Shown: positions 24,502-32,489 of the stretch, piece after piece | Numbering within the stretch: the stretch's first letter is position 1 | Layout: every line of letters begins with the position of its first letter | Assembly (NCBI GenBank): GCA_023270015.1 | Contig: JAGDXZ010000053.1 | Coordinates: 1-37,076, forward strand | Direction: 5' to 3' | DNA: 37,076 nucleotides | Origin: Microcaldota archaeon | GTDB lineage: Archaea; Micrarchaeota; Micrarchaeia; Micrarchaeales; CABMGC01 | The notes under the pieces: model-generated | What the model saw: the letters and a program-made list of their open reading frames with translations, nothing else | What the model was told of the DNA's origin: nothing | The model's database searches: none | Translations under genes and position numbers: made by a program

Positions 24502-26052
24502 ATGGGCATACTTAGCCTCATTGGCCTTTTGGTATTTGATACTCTTGCTTCGTGGATAAGGATGTTCATAGCGCTAGGGGCATCGATACTTCTAGGGCTA
24601 GGCATAGGAATCTATGCAGCAAGAAGAAAAACTGCTGAAAAGGTCGTTATACCTATAGTAGACATTCTCCAAACTCTCCCAATACTTGCATTCTTCCCTT
24701 TTGTAATTTATGTCATAGTTGCAACCCTGCCCGGCTACATAGGCATAAACGCTGCTGTGATCTTCCTGATTATAACAAGCATGCTGTGGAACATAATATT
24801 TGGAGTTTACGAAGCTGTAAAGACCCTTCCGCAGGAATTCTTGGAGCTCGCAGCTTTGTATAAGCTAAACAAGTGGAAAAGGCTTGCGAAAATTTATGTG
24901 CCTGCAAGCATGCCGAAGGTAATTGACCAATCTACACTCTCGTTTGCCATAGGCCTGTTCTACCTTGTTACTAGCGAGATATTTTCCACAGCCAACTCCA
25001 CATATGCTGTCAAATACGGCATAGGTGTTGAGCTTACGAAGCTTGCAATTAGCAACAACTTTGCCGCATATGCAATAGGCATAGCCGTATTTATTGCTTT
25101 TGTTGTTGCAACAAGACTTTTCTTCTTTGCTAAGCTTGAAAAATACTATACTCGCTATAACGCACCGATCAGGCTCAAGCCTTTGTCGCAAGCAAGGCAT
25201 AGGCAGTATGCTGCGTTTGCACATGCAATTGTTACGCACATACCTAGGATACGGTTTAGAACAGAAAACAAGCAACAGATAGAGAGAGTTTATACGCCAA
25301 AACCTGAAAAGAAGATAATTTCTTCAAAAGCCATAGGATATGCGCTGCTTTCCGTCACAATTTTGCTGATATTATTCTATAGGCCATTCTCTGCAAATGA
25401 GGGCACAGTACTTGCATCGCTTGCCGTGTCTTTCGCAAGGGTATGGCTTGCATTTGCTCTGATAACAATCATCGCTGTGCCACTAGTTGTATACTTGTTG
25501 TTTATGAGCAAACATGCATCTAGCTACCTACTTTTGTTTCAGATCTTGGCTTCTATACCTGCCACAATACTCTTGCCCATCATAGTTACAGCGTTGAAAG
25601 GTCTGCCAATGCATGATGAGCTTGTGGCATTTACTGTTTACTTCCTCAGTGGCATATGGTATGTGGTGTTTAGCACTCTTGCGAATAAGGCGTACATACC
25701 TAGCAATATGCTCGAAGTTAAACGTATATTCGGTGTCAGAGGCATCGAGGCGTGGAAGAAAATGTATTTCTATGCAATACTTCCTGGCCTCATAACAGGA
25801 GCAGTGACAGGCATAGCTGCAGAATGGAACGCAAGTATAGTAGCGGAGTATTTCACAACCTCGGCAATAGGGAGCGGAGCTGTAATAACGAGCGTAGGAA
25901 TTGGAATAGGCAAACTCCTGGACACATCTCTCGACTCTGGGAACCTAAGCCTTATGTTGCTTGGATTATTAAATCTTACAATCATGATTGTTATTATCAA
26001 CAGGTTTGTATGGAACAGGCTTTACAGAAAAATTGAAGCTGTAAGCAAGTAA
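24502..26052 (+). CDS. ABC transporter permease, two fused BPD domains (NitT/TauT type)
   Basis: The protein has 516 aa and contains two complete permease domains in one chain. The first (about 1-215) has an EAA loop ALYKLNKWKRLAKIYVPASMPKV. The second (about 275-510) has IFGVRGIEAWKKMYFYAILPGLITG. These resemble SsuC/TauC/NrtB permeases of the nitrate/sulfonate/taurine/bicarbonate family. A cytoplasmic linker (about 225-275) joins them, so the chain can form the whole channel. The ATPase gene follows after 29 bases. No substrate-binding protein gene is present in the window. The substrate is unknown. Confidence 0.88.
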   Translation: MGILSLIGLLVFDTLASWIRMFIALGASILLGLGIGIYAARRKTAEKVVIPIVDILQTLPILAFFPFVIYVIVATLPGYIGINAAVIFLIITSMLWNIIFGVYEAVKTLPQEFLELAALYKLNKWKRLAKIYVPASMPKVIDQSTLSFAIGLFYLVTSEIFSTANSTYAVKYGIGVELTKLAISNNFAAYAIGIAVFIAFVVATRLFFFAKLEKYYTRYNAPIRLKPLSQARHRQYAAFAHAIVTHIPRIRFRTENKQQIERVYTPKPEKKIISSKAIGYALLSVTILLILFYRPFSANEGTVLASLAVSFARVWLAFALITIIAVPLVVYLLFMSKHASSYLLLFQILASIPATILLPIIVTALKGLPMHDELVAFTVYFLSGIWYVVFSTLANKAYIPSNMLEVKRIFGVRGIEAWKKMYFYAILPGLITGAVTGIAAEWNASIVAEYFTTSAIGSGAVITSVGIGIGKLLDTSLDSGNLSLMLLGLLNLTIMIVIINRFVWNRLYRKIEAVSK

Positions 26053-26081
26053 ATAAATAAGTAGAGTTAGATGGCGATATT

Positions 26082-26822
26082 GTGAATCTACTCGACGTGG
26101 CTGGAGTTTCATACTTCATAGGCGACCTTGAGATAATAAAAGATGCAACCTTTAAGGCTAATGATGGTGAATTTGTATCACTCATAGGCCCTTCTGGCTG
26201 CGGAAAAAGCACGCTGCTTAGAATAATAGCAGGCCTCATTAGACCTACAAAAGGCAAAGTGATGTATTTGGGAAAGGAGATTGTAGAGCCAATACCAGAA
26301 ATATCTTTCGTGTTTCAAGATTTCGCACTTCTCCCTTGGCTAAACAATGTGGAAAACGTAGAAATAGGGCTCTCAAGGAGCAGCATAAGCGAAGAGGAAA
26401 AAAGGAAAAAGGCGCTTGAGATACTAAGGCACGTAGGCCTAAGCGGGTTTGAATATGCGTATCCTAATGCGCTTAGCGGCGGAATGAAGCAGAGGGTTGG
26501 AATTGCAAGGGCGATAGTGTCAGAGCCTAAAATACTTTTGATGGATGAGCCATTTAGCTCGCTTGACGAATTAACTGCTGAGGCTCTGAGAAAAGATGTT
26601 TATACAATGCTCAAAAGCAAAGATAACCCAGTAAGCTCGGTAATAATGGTAACGCATAATGTTGAGGAAGCTGTCGAACTTTCTGACAAGATCGTTGTAA
26701 TGGCTCAGAAGCCATCTTATGTAAAGAAAATACTTGAGGTGAAAATGGGCAGACCGCGCAACAAATACAGCAAAGAATTCAGAGACTATGTCAACACAGT
26801 CTACAAGCTTCTTACTACTTAG
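26082..26822 (+). CDS. ABC transporter ATP-binding protein (NitT/TauT type)
   Basis: The protein has 246 aa and a GTG start. Walker A is GPSGCGKST, the Q loop is FVFQDFALLPWLNNVEN, the signature is LSGGMKQRVGIARA, Walker B is ILLMDEPFSSLDE and the H loop is VTHNVEEAVEL. The sequence matches SsuB/TauB ATPases. Many archaeal homologues carry an extra C-terminal AAA-associated domain; this one stops short, and a stand-alone copy of that domain is encoded at 30703. It powers the fused permease upstream. It ends 1 base from the convergent Lrp gene. Confidence 0.92.
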   Translation: MNLLDVAGVSYFIGDLEIIKDATFKANDGEFVSLIGPSGCGKSTLLRIIAGLIRPTKGKVMYLGKEIVEPIPEISFVFQDFALLPWLNNVENVEIGLSRSSISEEEKRKKALEILRHVGLSGFEYAYPNALSGGMKQRVGIARAIVSEPKILLMDEPFSSLDELTAEALRKDVYTMLKSKDNPVSSVIMVTHNVEEAVELSDKIVVMAQKPSYVKKILEVKMGRPRNKYSKEFRDYVNTVYKLLTT

Positions 26823-26823
26823 C

Positions 26824-27240
26824 CTATTTCACGATTTCCTGCACAAACGCCGGGTAGACATGCCTTATTCCTTTTATGCCCTCGATCCTTTTCACAAACT
26901 CATTGGCTTGACTTGATTTCACTGCTGCAACAAAAATCGCCACATGGTCACCAGTAGTAGTGTAAAGCTCGTTTATCTCAGGCAATCCCTTAAGCTTTAG
27001 TATGACGCTATTGAAGCTCTCAGGGGATATGTCAAGGCCTACAATCATGTGGGTTTTGTCAAGAAGATGGTATTTTATCCTTGCCTTGTAACCTACGACT
27101 ATGCCACTTTGCTCCAAAACTTTTATGCGCCTTCTTACCGCCCCCTCTGTAAGTCCGACATTGTCTGCTATTTCCTGATTAGTCATCTTAGCATTTTTCT
27201 CCAGCATGCTCAGCAGCTTTTCGTCTATAAGATCAACCAT
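26824..27240 (-). CDS. Lrp/AsnC family transcriptional regulator
   Basis: The protein has about 138 aa, with an N-terminal winged helix (DEKLLSMLEKNAKMTNQEIADNVGLTEGAVRRRIKVLE) and a C-terminal RAM domain (IVGLDISPESFNSVILKL ... YTTTGDHVAIF). The track starts at 27414 but the first 58 residues do not belong to the family; ATG 27240 gives the standard length. It is divergent from peroxiredoxin and convergent with the ABC ATPase, so it may regulate either or itself. A TATA box (ATTTATATATTTTTC) and the palindrome TGCATGCA lie in its leader region. Confidence 0.9.
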   Translation of the reverse strand: MVDLIDEKLLSMLEKNAKMTNQEIADNVGLTEGAVRRRIKVLEQSGIVVGYKARIKYHLLDKTHMIVGLDISPESFNSVILKLKGLPEINELYTTTGDHVAIFVAAVKSSQANEFVKRIEGIKGIRHVYPAFVQEIVK

Positions 27241-27355
27241 GGAAACACATAAAATTAATTGCATGCACAGATTTATATATTTTTCGTAGTAATTAATACT
27301 AAAATAGGAATAAATTTTACTGAATTTAGATTTTATATTACGATAAGGTGAGAAA
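27241..27355. promoter_or_regulatory. Divergent promoter region, Lrp regulator and peroxiredoxin
   Basis: In this 115-nt gap the Lrp gene has TATA ATTTATATATTTTTC (27271-27285). The palindrome TGCATGCA (27260-27267) sits near its expected transcription start, a candidate autoregulatory operator. Peroxiredoxin has A/T-rich boxes (AATAAATTTT about 27309-27318, and TTTTATATTA) and an SD GGTGA 4 bases before ATG. Lrp control of peroxiredoxin is inferred from arrangement only. Confidence 0.5.
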
Positions 27356-27940
27356 ATGGAAATTGGAAAACCCGTTCCGGAATTTACCGCAAACACGTAC
27401 TTTCCAGAAACCAAGGAAATAAAGCAAATACGGCTAAGCGACTACAGGGGGAAGTGGGTGATACTTGCCTTCTACCCCGGCGACTTTACCTTCGTCTGTG
27501 CGACAGACTTGGAGGCGATAACTGAAAAGTACGATGAATTCAAGAAAGCTAACGCACAGGTCTTTGCCATAAGCACAGACAGTGTGTATTCGCACAAGGC
27601 ATGGAGCGACACATCACCAAGGGTAAGCAAAAGCCCAGTACCTATGATAGAAGACTACAAAAAAGAAATAACCTCTGCATATGGATTCCTCAATACAGAC
27701 ACTGGCGCAGCAAGAAGGGGATTTGTAATGATAGACCCAGAAGGAAGGCTGCAATACTATGCAGTGTTCAACGACGCCTTAGGAAAGGACATAGACCACA
27801 TGATAACAGCACTCAACGGCCTTCGCGTAATACATGACACGCCGGTAGAGAAGGGCCACATATGCATAATACCTGCAAACTGGAAGCCTGGGCAGAAGCC
27901 GATGGACATAGAGATAGTAAGGGACATAGGCAAGCTTTAG
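27356..27940 (+). CDS. 2-Cys peroxiredoxin (AhpC type)
   Basis: The protein has 194 aa. The peroxidatic Cys is about residue 48 in FYPGDFTFVCATDL, where the usual CPTE is CATD. The resolving Cys is about 170 in EKGHICIIPANWKPG, as in typical AhpC enzymes. It reduces hydrogen peroxide and organic peroxides in the cytoplasm; no AhpF or dedicated reductase gene is nearby. ATG follows a good SD (AAGGTGA). It is divergent from an Lrp/AsnC regulator and followed by a T-rich terminator. Confidence 0.95.
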   Translation: MEIGKPVPEFTANTYFPETKEIKQIRLSDYRGKWVILAFYPGDFTFVCATDLEAITEKYDEFKKANAQVFAISTDSVYSHKAWSDTSPRVSKSPVPMIEDYKKEITSAYGFLNTDTGAARRGFVMIDPEGRLQYYAVFNDALGKDIDHMITALNGLRVIHDTPVEKGHICIIPANWKPGQKPMDIEIVRDIGKL

Positions 27941-27981
27941 TTTTTATTTATTTTCTTCCTTTTCTCTTTTCTTTTACTTTC
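27941..27981 (+). terminator. T-rich terminator after peroxiredoxin
   Basis: Immediately after the stop codon the + strand is a run of T tracts broken by single A/C (TTTTTATTTATTTTC, TTTTCTCTTTTCTTTTAC). There is no hairpin. This is the oligo-T type of archaeal terminator. Confidence 0.7.
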
Positions 27982-28023
27982 TGAAAGTACTAAAAGCCTT
28001 TACGCTTAATTCTATTTGGTAGC

Positions 28024-28848
28024 GTGCTTGAGAAGCTAATCGCTGGAAAATGGATAGCAGGACCAGAGATAGAAGATTCGATAGAAAGGTCAGTGGCACT
28101 AAACAAGCTTGGCATAAGAACAATCATCAATTACCTTGGCGAAGATTTCAAAAGCAAAGATAGGGTAGAGGACGCAATGGCAACATATGCAAAGCTAATC
28201 AAAGAAATAAAAAGAAGAGGAATAGAAAGCGACATATCAGTCAAGATAACCCAGCTTGGGCTCAGAATTAGCAAGGCCTATGCTACAAAAAACTACCTCA
28301 AGCTTGCTAGGCTTGCAAAGCCGCTCTTTCTATGGCTCGACATGGAATCGAGCGATACCGTAGATGCTACAATCGGCGCGTATGAGAAGGCGCTACATCA
28401 GGGAAACGTAGGCATATGCCTGCAAGCATATTTGAAAAGAAGCTATGAAGATATGAGAAAGCTTGTGAAGAAAGGCGGCATAATAAGGCTGGTAAAAGGC
28501 GCCTATAAGGAAAGGCCCGAAGTAGCATTTCAAAACAAACAGGCAGTGAATGCAAACTTTGAATTCCTTATGAAATATTTGTTCAAGCATGCCAGGAAGT
28601 TTACCATTGCAACCCACGATAAGAATATGGTAGAGAAGGCGCTGCTGCTCAACAGGTCATACCAGCGCCAGGTCACCTATGCGTTTCTAAATGGCATTAG
28701 AGGCAGCTATGCAAGAATGCTGGCAGAGAGAGGCGAACATGTAGCAGTTTATGTGCCTTTTGGCAAGCTTTGGGTCGATTATGCAATAAGGCGGATGAGA
28801 GAACAGGGCCACGCGATGCTAATACTCAGATCATTGCTTGGCAGTTGA
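28024..28848 (+). CDS. Proline dehydrogenase-like flavoenzyme
   Basis: The protein has 274 aa and a GTG start. It covers the PRODH TIM barrel: SVKITQLGLRI, FLWLDMESSDT, VGICLQAYLKRS, GGIIRLVKGAYKE, THDKNM and YVPFGKLWVDYAIRRMRE, the last contributing substrate-binding Arg residues. It should oxidise proline to pyrroline-5-carboxylate with FAD. No P5C dehydrogenase or proline transporter is present in the window. Length matches the monofunctional archaeal/bacterial form. It ends inside the 3' end of the convergent GHKL gene (18-base overlap). Confidence 0.88.
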   Translation: MLEKLIAGKWIAGPEIEDSIERSVALNKLGIRTIINYLGEDFKSKDRVEDAMATYAKLIKEIKRRGIESDISVKITQLGLRISKAYATKNYLKLARLAKPLFLWLDMESSDTVDATIGAYEKALHQGNVGICLQAYLKRSYEDMRKLVKKGGIIRLVKGAYKERPEVAFQNKQAVNANFEFLMKYLFKHARKFTIATHDKNMVEKALLLNRSYQRQVTYAFLNGIRGSYARMLAERGEHVAVYVPFGKLWVDYAIRRMREQGHAMLILRSLLGS

Positions 28849-30585
28849 TTTGCGCGCCTTCGCATTTTCCAATTCTTCTCCAATGCCTACTAGGAACTCG
28901 GTAACTAATCTGGTGTATAGCGAAGCAAAGGCTTCATCATGGAAGGAATAACCAAGCAGATGCACATACTCGTGCATAAATATGCCGAGCAAGCCTAGAA
29001 GGGCGCCTTCGTTTTCAGAGCTTCGGCTAAGTATGCTCTTTACTTCTGAATTGTTAAGGTTGAAGCATATCTTGCCTTTGTATTCGAACGCTTCGATGGA
29101 AGGATCATCTAATTCGGCAAAGTAGATCTCAACGCCTCCGATGCTGATTCCCTCTGACAGTTTAACGATTTTGTCAGCAATTTGTGGGGACGTTACGCTG
29201 TCGAAATTGCTTTTTATGCTAATAACTTTCCCCCTTACAACAGAAGAAAATGCAGTTTCTTGATAGTTCTGCAACTTGTTGACCAGCTCTTGAATGCGTG
29301 GCATATAATTCTCTATAAATTTCAATGCTTCCTTTTCGACTTCGGTCTTAACGCCACGTACTGCATATGAATGTGAAAGGTCTATGTCTGATATAGAAGG
29401 AATGCCTGCAAAAAATGGAACCAAATCTTCATCAATGAGTATCACTGTATAGCCTGAACCGACTGCCCGCTTTACAAATTCGTCACTTGCAGATTTTAAG
29501 GCCCAGATAGTGTTGGGAATTTTAATCAGCTCTCTGATGCTGAGCTTGCCTTCGCCGGTCTCCACGATAATTACATCGAGGAAGTCTGCAGGTTTTGCGC
29601 GACCTTGGGAAATGAACCATTTTGCTGCTTTTATGATCTCTTCTCTTTCTTTTAGCAAATCTTCTTTCTTCCATTCGGACAGAAACCCGATAAGCGCCTC
29701 CCTGTAGATATTGTAAATTTCCCAATCATATATTTTTGTATCTTCCCTGCTAAGTGTAGTTACCGTGTCATTTCCCCTTGGTTTGAAATCAACATAGCCT
29801 CCAAGCATGAAAGGAAGCCCGATAGATTTTATTCTTATTCCCTTTTCCGCTATTGCCAATTCGTTTGAATGGGTAAATCCAACCTCGTAACCGAGTTGCC
29901 TAAAATCGCCGTCGTACCAGAAGTGGTTATCGTATTTATAAACCCTGAGAGGAGCTAACGACACTTCTACTTTCTTGCCGTTTATGTTCACTTCTAGACT
30001 CGTACTGCCGCCGACCAAAATCCCCTTCAAATAATTTTTAAGTTCGTTTTCACTTATCTTGGCCCCATCTATTATTACCCTTGTTCCATCGATAAATTCG
30101 TCGCTTTCCTTTACGACATATTTTCCTATCTGCTTCCACTCAACCACTGTATTTCCTGTTTGTATGGTTATGCTGCCACTATAGCTTATGCTACCGTCGT
30201 TATTTTCCTTTGCAATAGGTGCCCAATAAGAAAGCCTGCCGAAGCCGTATCTTCCCCTTTGGTTCTTAGCATCGTCTTTAAACTTAAATCCCACTTGGCT
30301 GAATTCCTTTTGAATAAAATCTCGGGACATGCCTTTGCCGTTATCTTGAAACAATAGCCTATTGGGAGAAACGCTGATTGAAAGCGCAGTAGCACCTGCG
30401 TCTAAGGCATTCTGAATGATCTCCCTTACAAAGGAAAGCCTATTTTTGTAAATATCGACTCCCTGCTCGTAGAGACCTCTTTCAGTTACACTCAGTGCTA
30501 TCTCCTTTCCTTGACCAGTTACGCCGTTACTTACACTCTGATCCTGGTCGGTAGCTTTTTTCCCAGAAAAAAAGGTAAACCGCAT
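28831..30585 (-). CDS. GHKL (Hsp90/MutL-like) ATPase with C-terminal HExxH metallopeptidase-like motif
   Basis: Numbered as the 607-aa track ORF. The N-terminal GHKL ATPase has the N box FVREIIQNALDAGA (E78, N82), G1 QDNGKGM and G2 GRYGFGRLSYW, followed by a GTRVII motif, as in Hsp90, MutL and MORC proteins. A middle transducer-like domain ends near DTVTTLSREDTKIYDW. The C-terminus has HEYVHLLGYSFHDEAF (from about 561), an HExxH zincin-like site with a further His/Asp/Glu downstream. The combination suggests an ATP-gated machine with protease or nuclease-like action; neither activity is shown. The track start is TTG 30654. ATG 30585 is preferred because a TATA box (30607-30620) lies about 29 nt before it; ATG 30597 is the alternative. 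It is not a typical HtpG. Confidence 0.8.
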   Translation of the reverse strand: MRFTFFSGKKATDQDQSVSNGVTGQGKEIALSVTERGLYEQGVDIYKNRLSFVREIIQNALDAGATALSISVSPNRLLFQDNGKGMSRDFIQKEFSQVGFKFKDDAKNQRGRYGFGRLSYWAPIAKENNDGSISYSGSITIQTGNTVVEWKQIGKYVVKESDEFIDGTRVIIDGAKISENELKNYLKGILVGGSTSLEVNINGKKVEVSLAPLRVYKYDNHFWYDGDFRQLGYEVGFTHSNELAIAEKGIRIKSIGLPFMLGGYVDFKPRGNDTVTTLSREDTKIYDWEIYNIYREALIGFLSEWKKEDLLKEREEIIKAAKWFISQGRAKPADFLDVIIVETGEGKLSIRELIKIPNTIWALKSASDEFVKRAVGSGYTVILIDEDLVPFFAGIPSISDIDLSHSYAVRGVKTEVEKEALKFIENYMPRIQELVNKLQNYQETAFSSVVRGKVISIKSNFDSVTSPQIADKIVKLSEGISIGGVEIYFAELDDPSIEAFEYKGKICFNLNNSEVKSILSRSSENEGALLGLLGIFMHEYVHLLGYSFHDEAFASLYTRLVTEFLVGIGEELENAKARKSTAKQ

Positions 30586-30606
30586 GAATTTCTTCATGCC
30601 TTCGCT

Positions 30607-30690
30607 GGTATTTATACTTTGATATTTGGAAGCAGTATACAAAAATTTCAACAAAAAGGCAAAACAAAAGTAATAAAATTTTAAATATTA
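30607..30690. promoter_or_regulatory. Divergent promoters of the GHKL gene and the AAA-associated protein
   Basis: On the minus strand AAAGTATAAATACC (30607-30620) lies about 29 nt before ATG 30585. On the plus strand TAATAAAATTTTAAATATTA (30671-30690) lies about 20-25 nt before ATG 30703. Both support short-leader or leaderless mRNAs. Confidence 0.5.
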
Positions 30691-30702
30691 TAGCATCCTG
30701 GT

Positions 30703-31179
30703 ATGAAACTTTTTCCAACCGAGGTAGGCATAACTGAATTGAGGGGGATAATAAGTATTATTATGGATAACGGTGGAAAAATAAGCTTGCCGCAGCTCTC
30801 TGACGAGGCAGAGGAAGACATAGACAAGCTGCTGCCTCTTCTTGAAGCAGGGTCTTTGCTTGGCCTAATGAAAATAAAAGGGGCAAGCGTAGCGCTTACC
30901 GAAAAAGGCAAAGGGCTCAATCTTGAAAATCTGGCGAAGATACTTTCCAACGCACTCGCAAAAATAGAACCGTTCAAGACTGCTATGAAAATTCTGAAAG
31001 AGAAAGGGCCGTTAACTACACGAGACCTAGTAAGAAGTCTAAGAAAAATGCATGTAAAGATATATACAGACGAGGCCCTTGATATTGAAGCTGTGAGAAA
31101 GCTGATGCTGAGGTGGGGCGTAAGGAGCAAGATGTTTTCTTACGATTACAACACAGACACTTGGTCTCTGCCCTCCTAA
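30703..31179 (+). CDS. Stand-alone AAA-associated (ABC transporter C-terminal) domain protein
   Basis: The protein has 158 aa. Residues about 5-115 (VGITELRGIISIIMDNGGKISLPQL, DIDKLLPLLEAGSLLGL, VALTEKGKGLN) match the AAA-associated C-terminal domain normally fused to NitT/TauT-type archaeal ATPases (PF09821). A basic helical part (KGPLTTRDLVRSLRKMHVK) and a winged-helix-like end follow. Here it is separate, 4 kb from the ATPase that lacks it, so it may be a detached regulatory subunit of that transporter. Alternatively it is an independent winged-helix regulator. Confidence 0.7.
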   Translation: MKLFPTEVGITELRGIISIIMDNGGKISLPQLSDEAEEDIDKLLPLLEAGSLLGLMKIKGASVALTEKGKGLNLENLAKILSNALAKIEPFKTAMKILKEKGPLTTRDLVRSLRKMHVKIYTDEALDIEAVRKLMLRWGVRSKMFSYDYNTDTWSLPS

Positions 31180-31185
31180 CCTAGG

Positions 31186-31743
31186 TCATGGTACAAAAAC
31201 TGCAGCTGCTATTGCCGTTGTCCATTTTCTATCCTTGCCCACTACTGCCGACTGGGTAATGTTAAATGTCTTAACGATCTTGTTGCTCATTTTGTAGACC
31301 TGCTCGCGCTTATCCCAGCTTTGCTCTGCGTTAAATTTTATTCCCAAGGTTGTTGCAAGCATAGTAGCGGCAAGGTCCTCTGCCTTTTCACCTGCCACTT
31401 CGTCGCTCTCACCGAACGCTTCATATTCACTAAGATAGCCGTATGCGCTTCTTTCCTTAGGCATCGCGGCGCCTATGCTGGCTGAGATGAGCCTGTTTGG
31501 CTCATTTGATTCTATCTTGCTTAGTACAAGGAATACAATCTGGCCGGGGTTAAGTAGTTTAAGGCCTTCCTCCTTTTTAATCACCTTGCAGTAGGGAGGT
31601 ATTATGCTTGACACTCTTACCAGATTAAACTGCTGAATCTGTGCGTCCCTAAGTGCCTGCTCAAAAGAGCCTAAAGTGGTCGAATCTCTTCCTACCCCTT
31701 TGGTAAAGAAGATACGCGTTGGCAATAAATCAACGCTTGACAT
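31186..31743 (-). CDS. pdaD: Pyruvoyl-dependent arginine decarboxylase
   Basis: The protein has 185 aa. The self-cleavage site is LVRVSSIIPP (Ser45-Ser46), where Ser46 becomes the pyruvoyl group; conserved TRIFFTKGVGRDSTTLGSFE and GYLSEYEAFGESDEVAGEKAE surround it. It makes agmatine from arginine, the first step of archaeal polyamine (and agmatidine) synthesis. It carries an SD (AAGGTGG) 5 bases before ATG and a TATA-like CCCTATTTAGATT about 50 nt upstream. It is convergent with the AAA-associated gene, 6 bases apart. Confidence 0.93.
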   Translation of the reverse strand: MSSVDLLPTRIFFTKGVGRDSTTLGSFEQALRDAQIQQFNLVRVSSIIPPYCKVIKKEEGLKLLNPGQIVFLVLSKIESNEPNRLISASIGAAMPKERSAYGYLSEYEAFGESDEVAGEKAEDLAATMLATTLGIKFNAEQSWDKREQVYKMSNKIVKTFNITQSAVVGKDRKWTTAIAAAVFVP

Positions 31744-32009
31744 TTTTCCACCTTACAAAAATTGGAAAGATAACAAGAAATCTAAGAGAGGGGAATCTAA
31801 ATAGGGCATAGATACGCCATCAGAATATGTTTCTGTGTTCACCTATGGCAAGTTTGTCAAACACGGACCCACTAATTGAAGTGATATTTGTTCAACAATA
31901 AAATTTAAATAATTCACTCAAAACTCAAAATGAACGCTTATCTTAAATCCTAAGAAGATTTGCATTTGGCATAGATAAAATTTTATACTTATGGAACAAA
32001 ATTACCAAT
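31744..32009. promoter_or_regulatory. Intergenic promoter region (266 nt)
   Basis: This is the longest gap in the window. It holds a TATA-like box for pdaD on the minus strand (31792-31804). On the plus strand are AAAATTTAAATAATT (31899-31913) and AAATTTTATACTT (31978-31990); the second lies about 25 nt before ATG 32010. The first lies about 25 nt before a 7-codon micro-ORF (31930-31953). A 24-codon ORF (31827-31901, MFLCSPMASL) also lies here without other support. Nothing else was recognised. Confidence 0.4.
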
Positions 32010-32483
32010 ATGGCGATCAGGTACTGGGAATTTGAGGATGCGCCTCTCAAAGAGAAACTTAAAAATCCAAATGTCAAAGACCTCGCCAAGATTTATTTTG
32101 AAAATGACACAAAAGCATACAGGTTTGCAAAGGCACTGCTTGAAGTCAAGAAAAGAGGAGAACTAAAGCTTAGAGATTGCGATGACAGCCTGCCTATCGC
32201 TACGTGGAAGAGATACTTGGATTTTGGTGTACAAGTCGGCCTGCTCAAACATGAAAATAATGCATATTCTTTCACGGACAGGTATTCAAAGCCTTTGAAA
32301 AATATTGCAACATACATAAAAACATGGATCGAAACCCAACAGCCTGAAGATCTATCGGTTTTGTTTCCGCAAGCTCAGACAGGTAGACAGAAAAAAAGAG
32401 GAGGCAAACAGGCAGAAAACCAAGCCGATGGGCAAAACGCTGAAAATGCTAATGCGAATAACAACGTAGTTTCTCAGCAGTAA
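32010..32483 (+). CDS. Uncharacterised, probable winged-helix protein with low-complexity tail
   Basis: The protein has 157 aa. Residues 1-110 are helical (VKDLAKIYFENDTKAYRFAKALLEVKKRG) followed by WKRYLDFGVQVGLLKHENNAYSFTDRYSKPLKNI, which looks like a winged-helix wing and recognition region. The last about 45 residues are a Gln/Asn/Ala-rich tail (AENANANNNVVSQQ) after a basic patch (RQKKRGGKQ). There is no membrane segment. It might be a DNA-binding regulator, but no family is assigned. The start ATG is the first in frame, about 25 nt after a TATA box. Confidence 0.65.
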   Translation: MAIRYWEFEDAPLKEKLKNPNVKDLAKIYFENDTKAYRFAKALLEVKKRGELKLRDCDDSLPIATWKRYLDFGVQVGLLKHENNAYSFTDRYSKPLKNIATYIKTWIETQQPEDLSVLFPQAQTGRQKKRGGKQAENQADGQNAENANANNNVVSQQ

Positions 32484-32489
32484 CTTAGT

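Noticed and set aside
27241-27414. 58-residue N-terminal extension of the Lrp ORF
   Set aside because: It runs through the promoter gap and into the peroxiredoxin gene; the standard Lrp length starts at 27240.
31861-31955. C/D box small RNA in the 266-nt gap
   Set aside because: No convincing RTGATGA and CTGA box pair could be found at suitable spacing.
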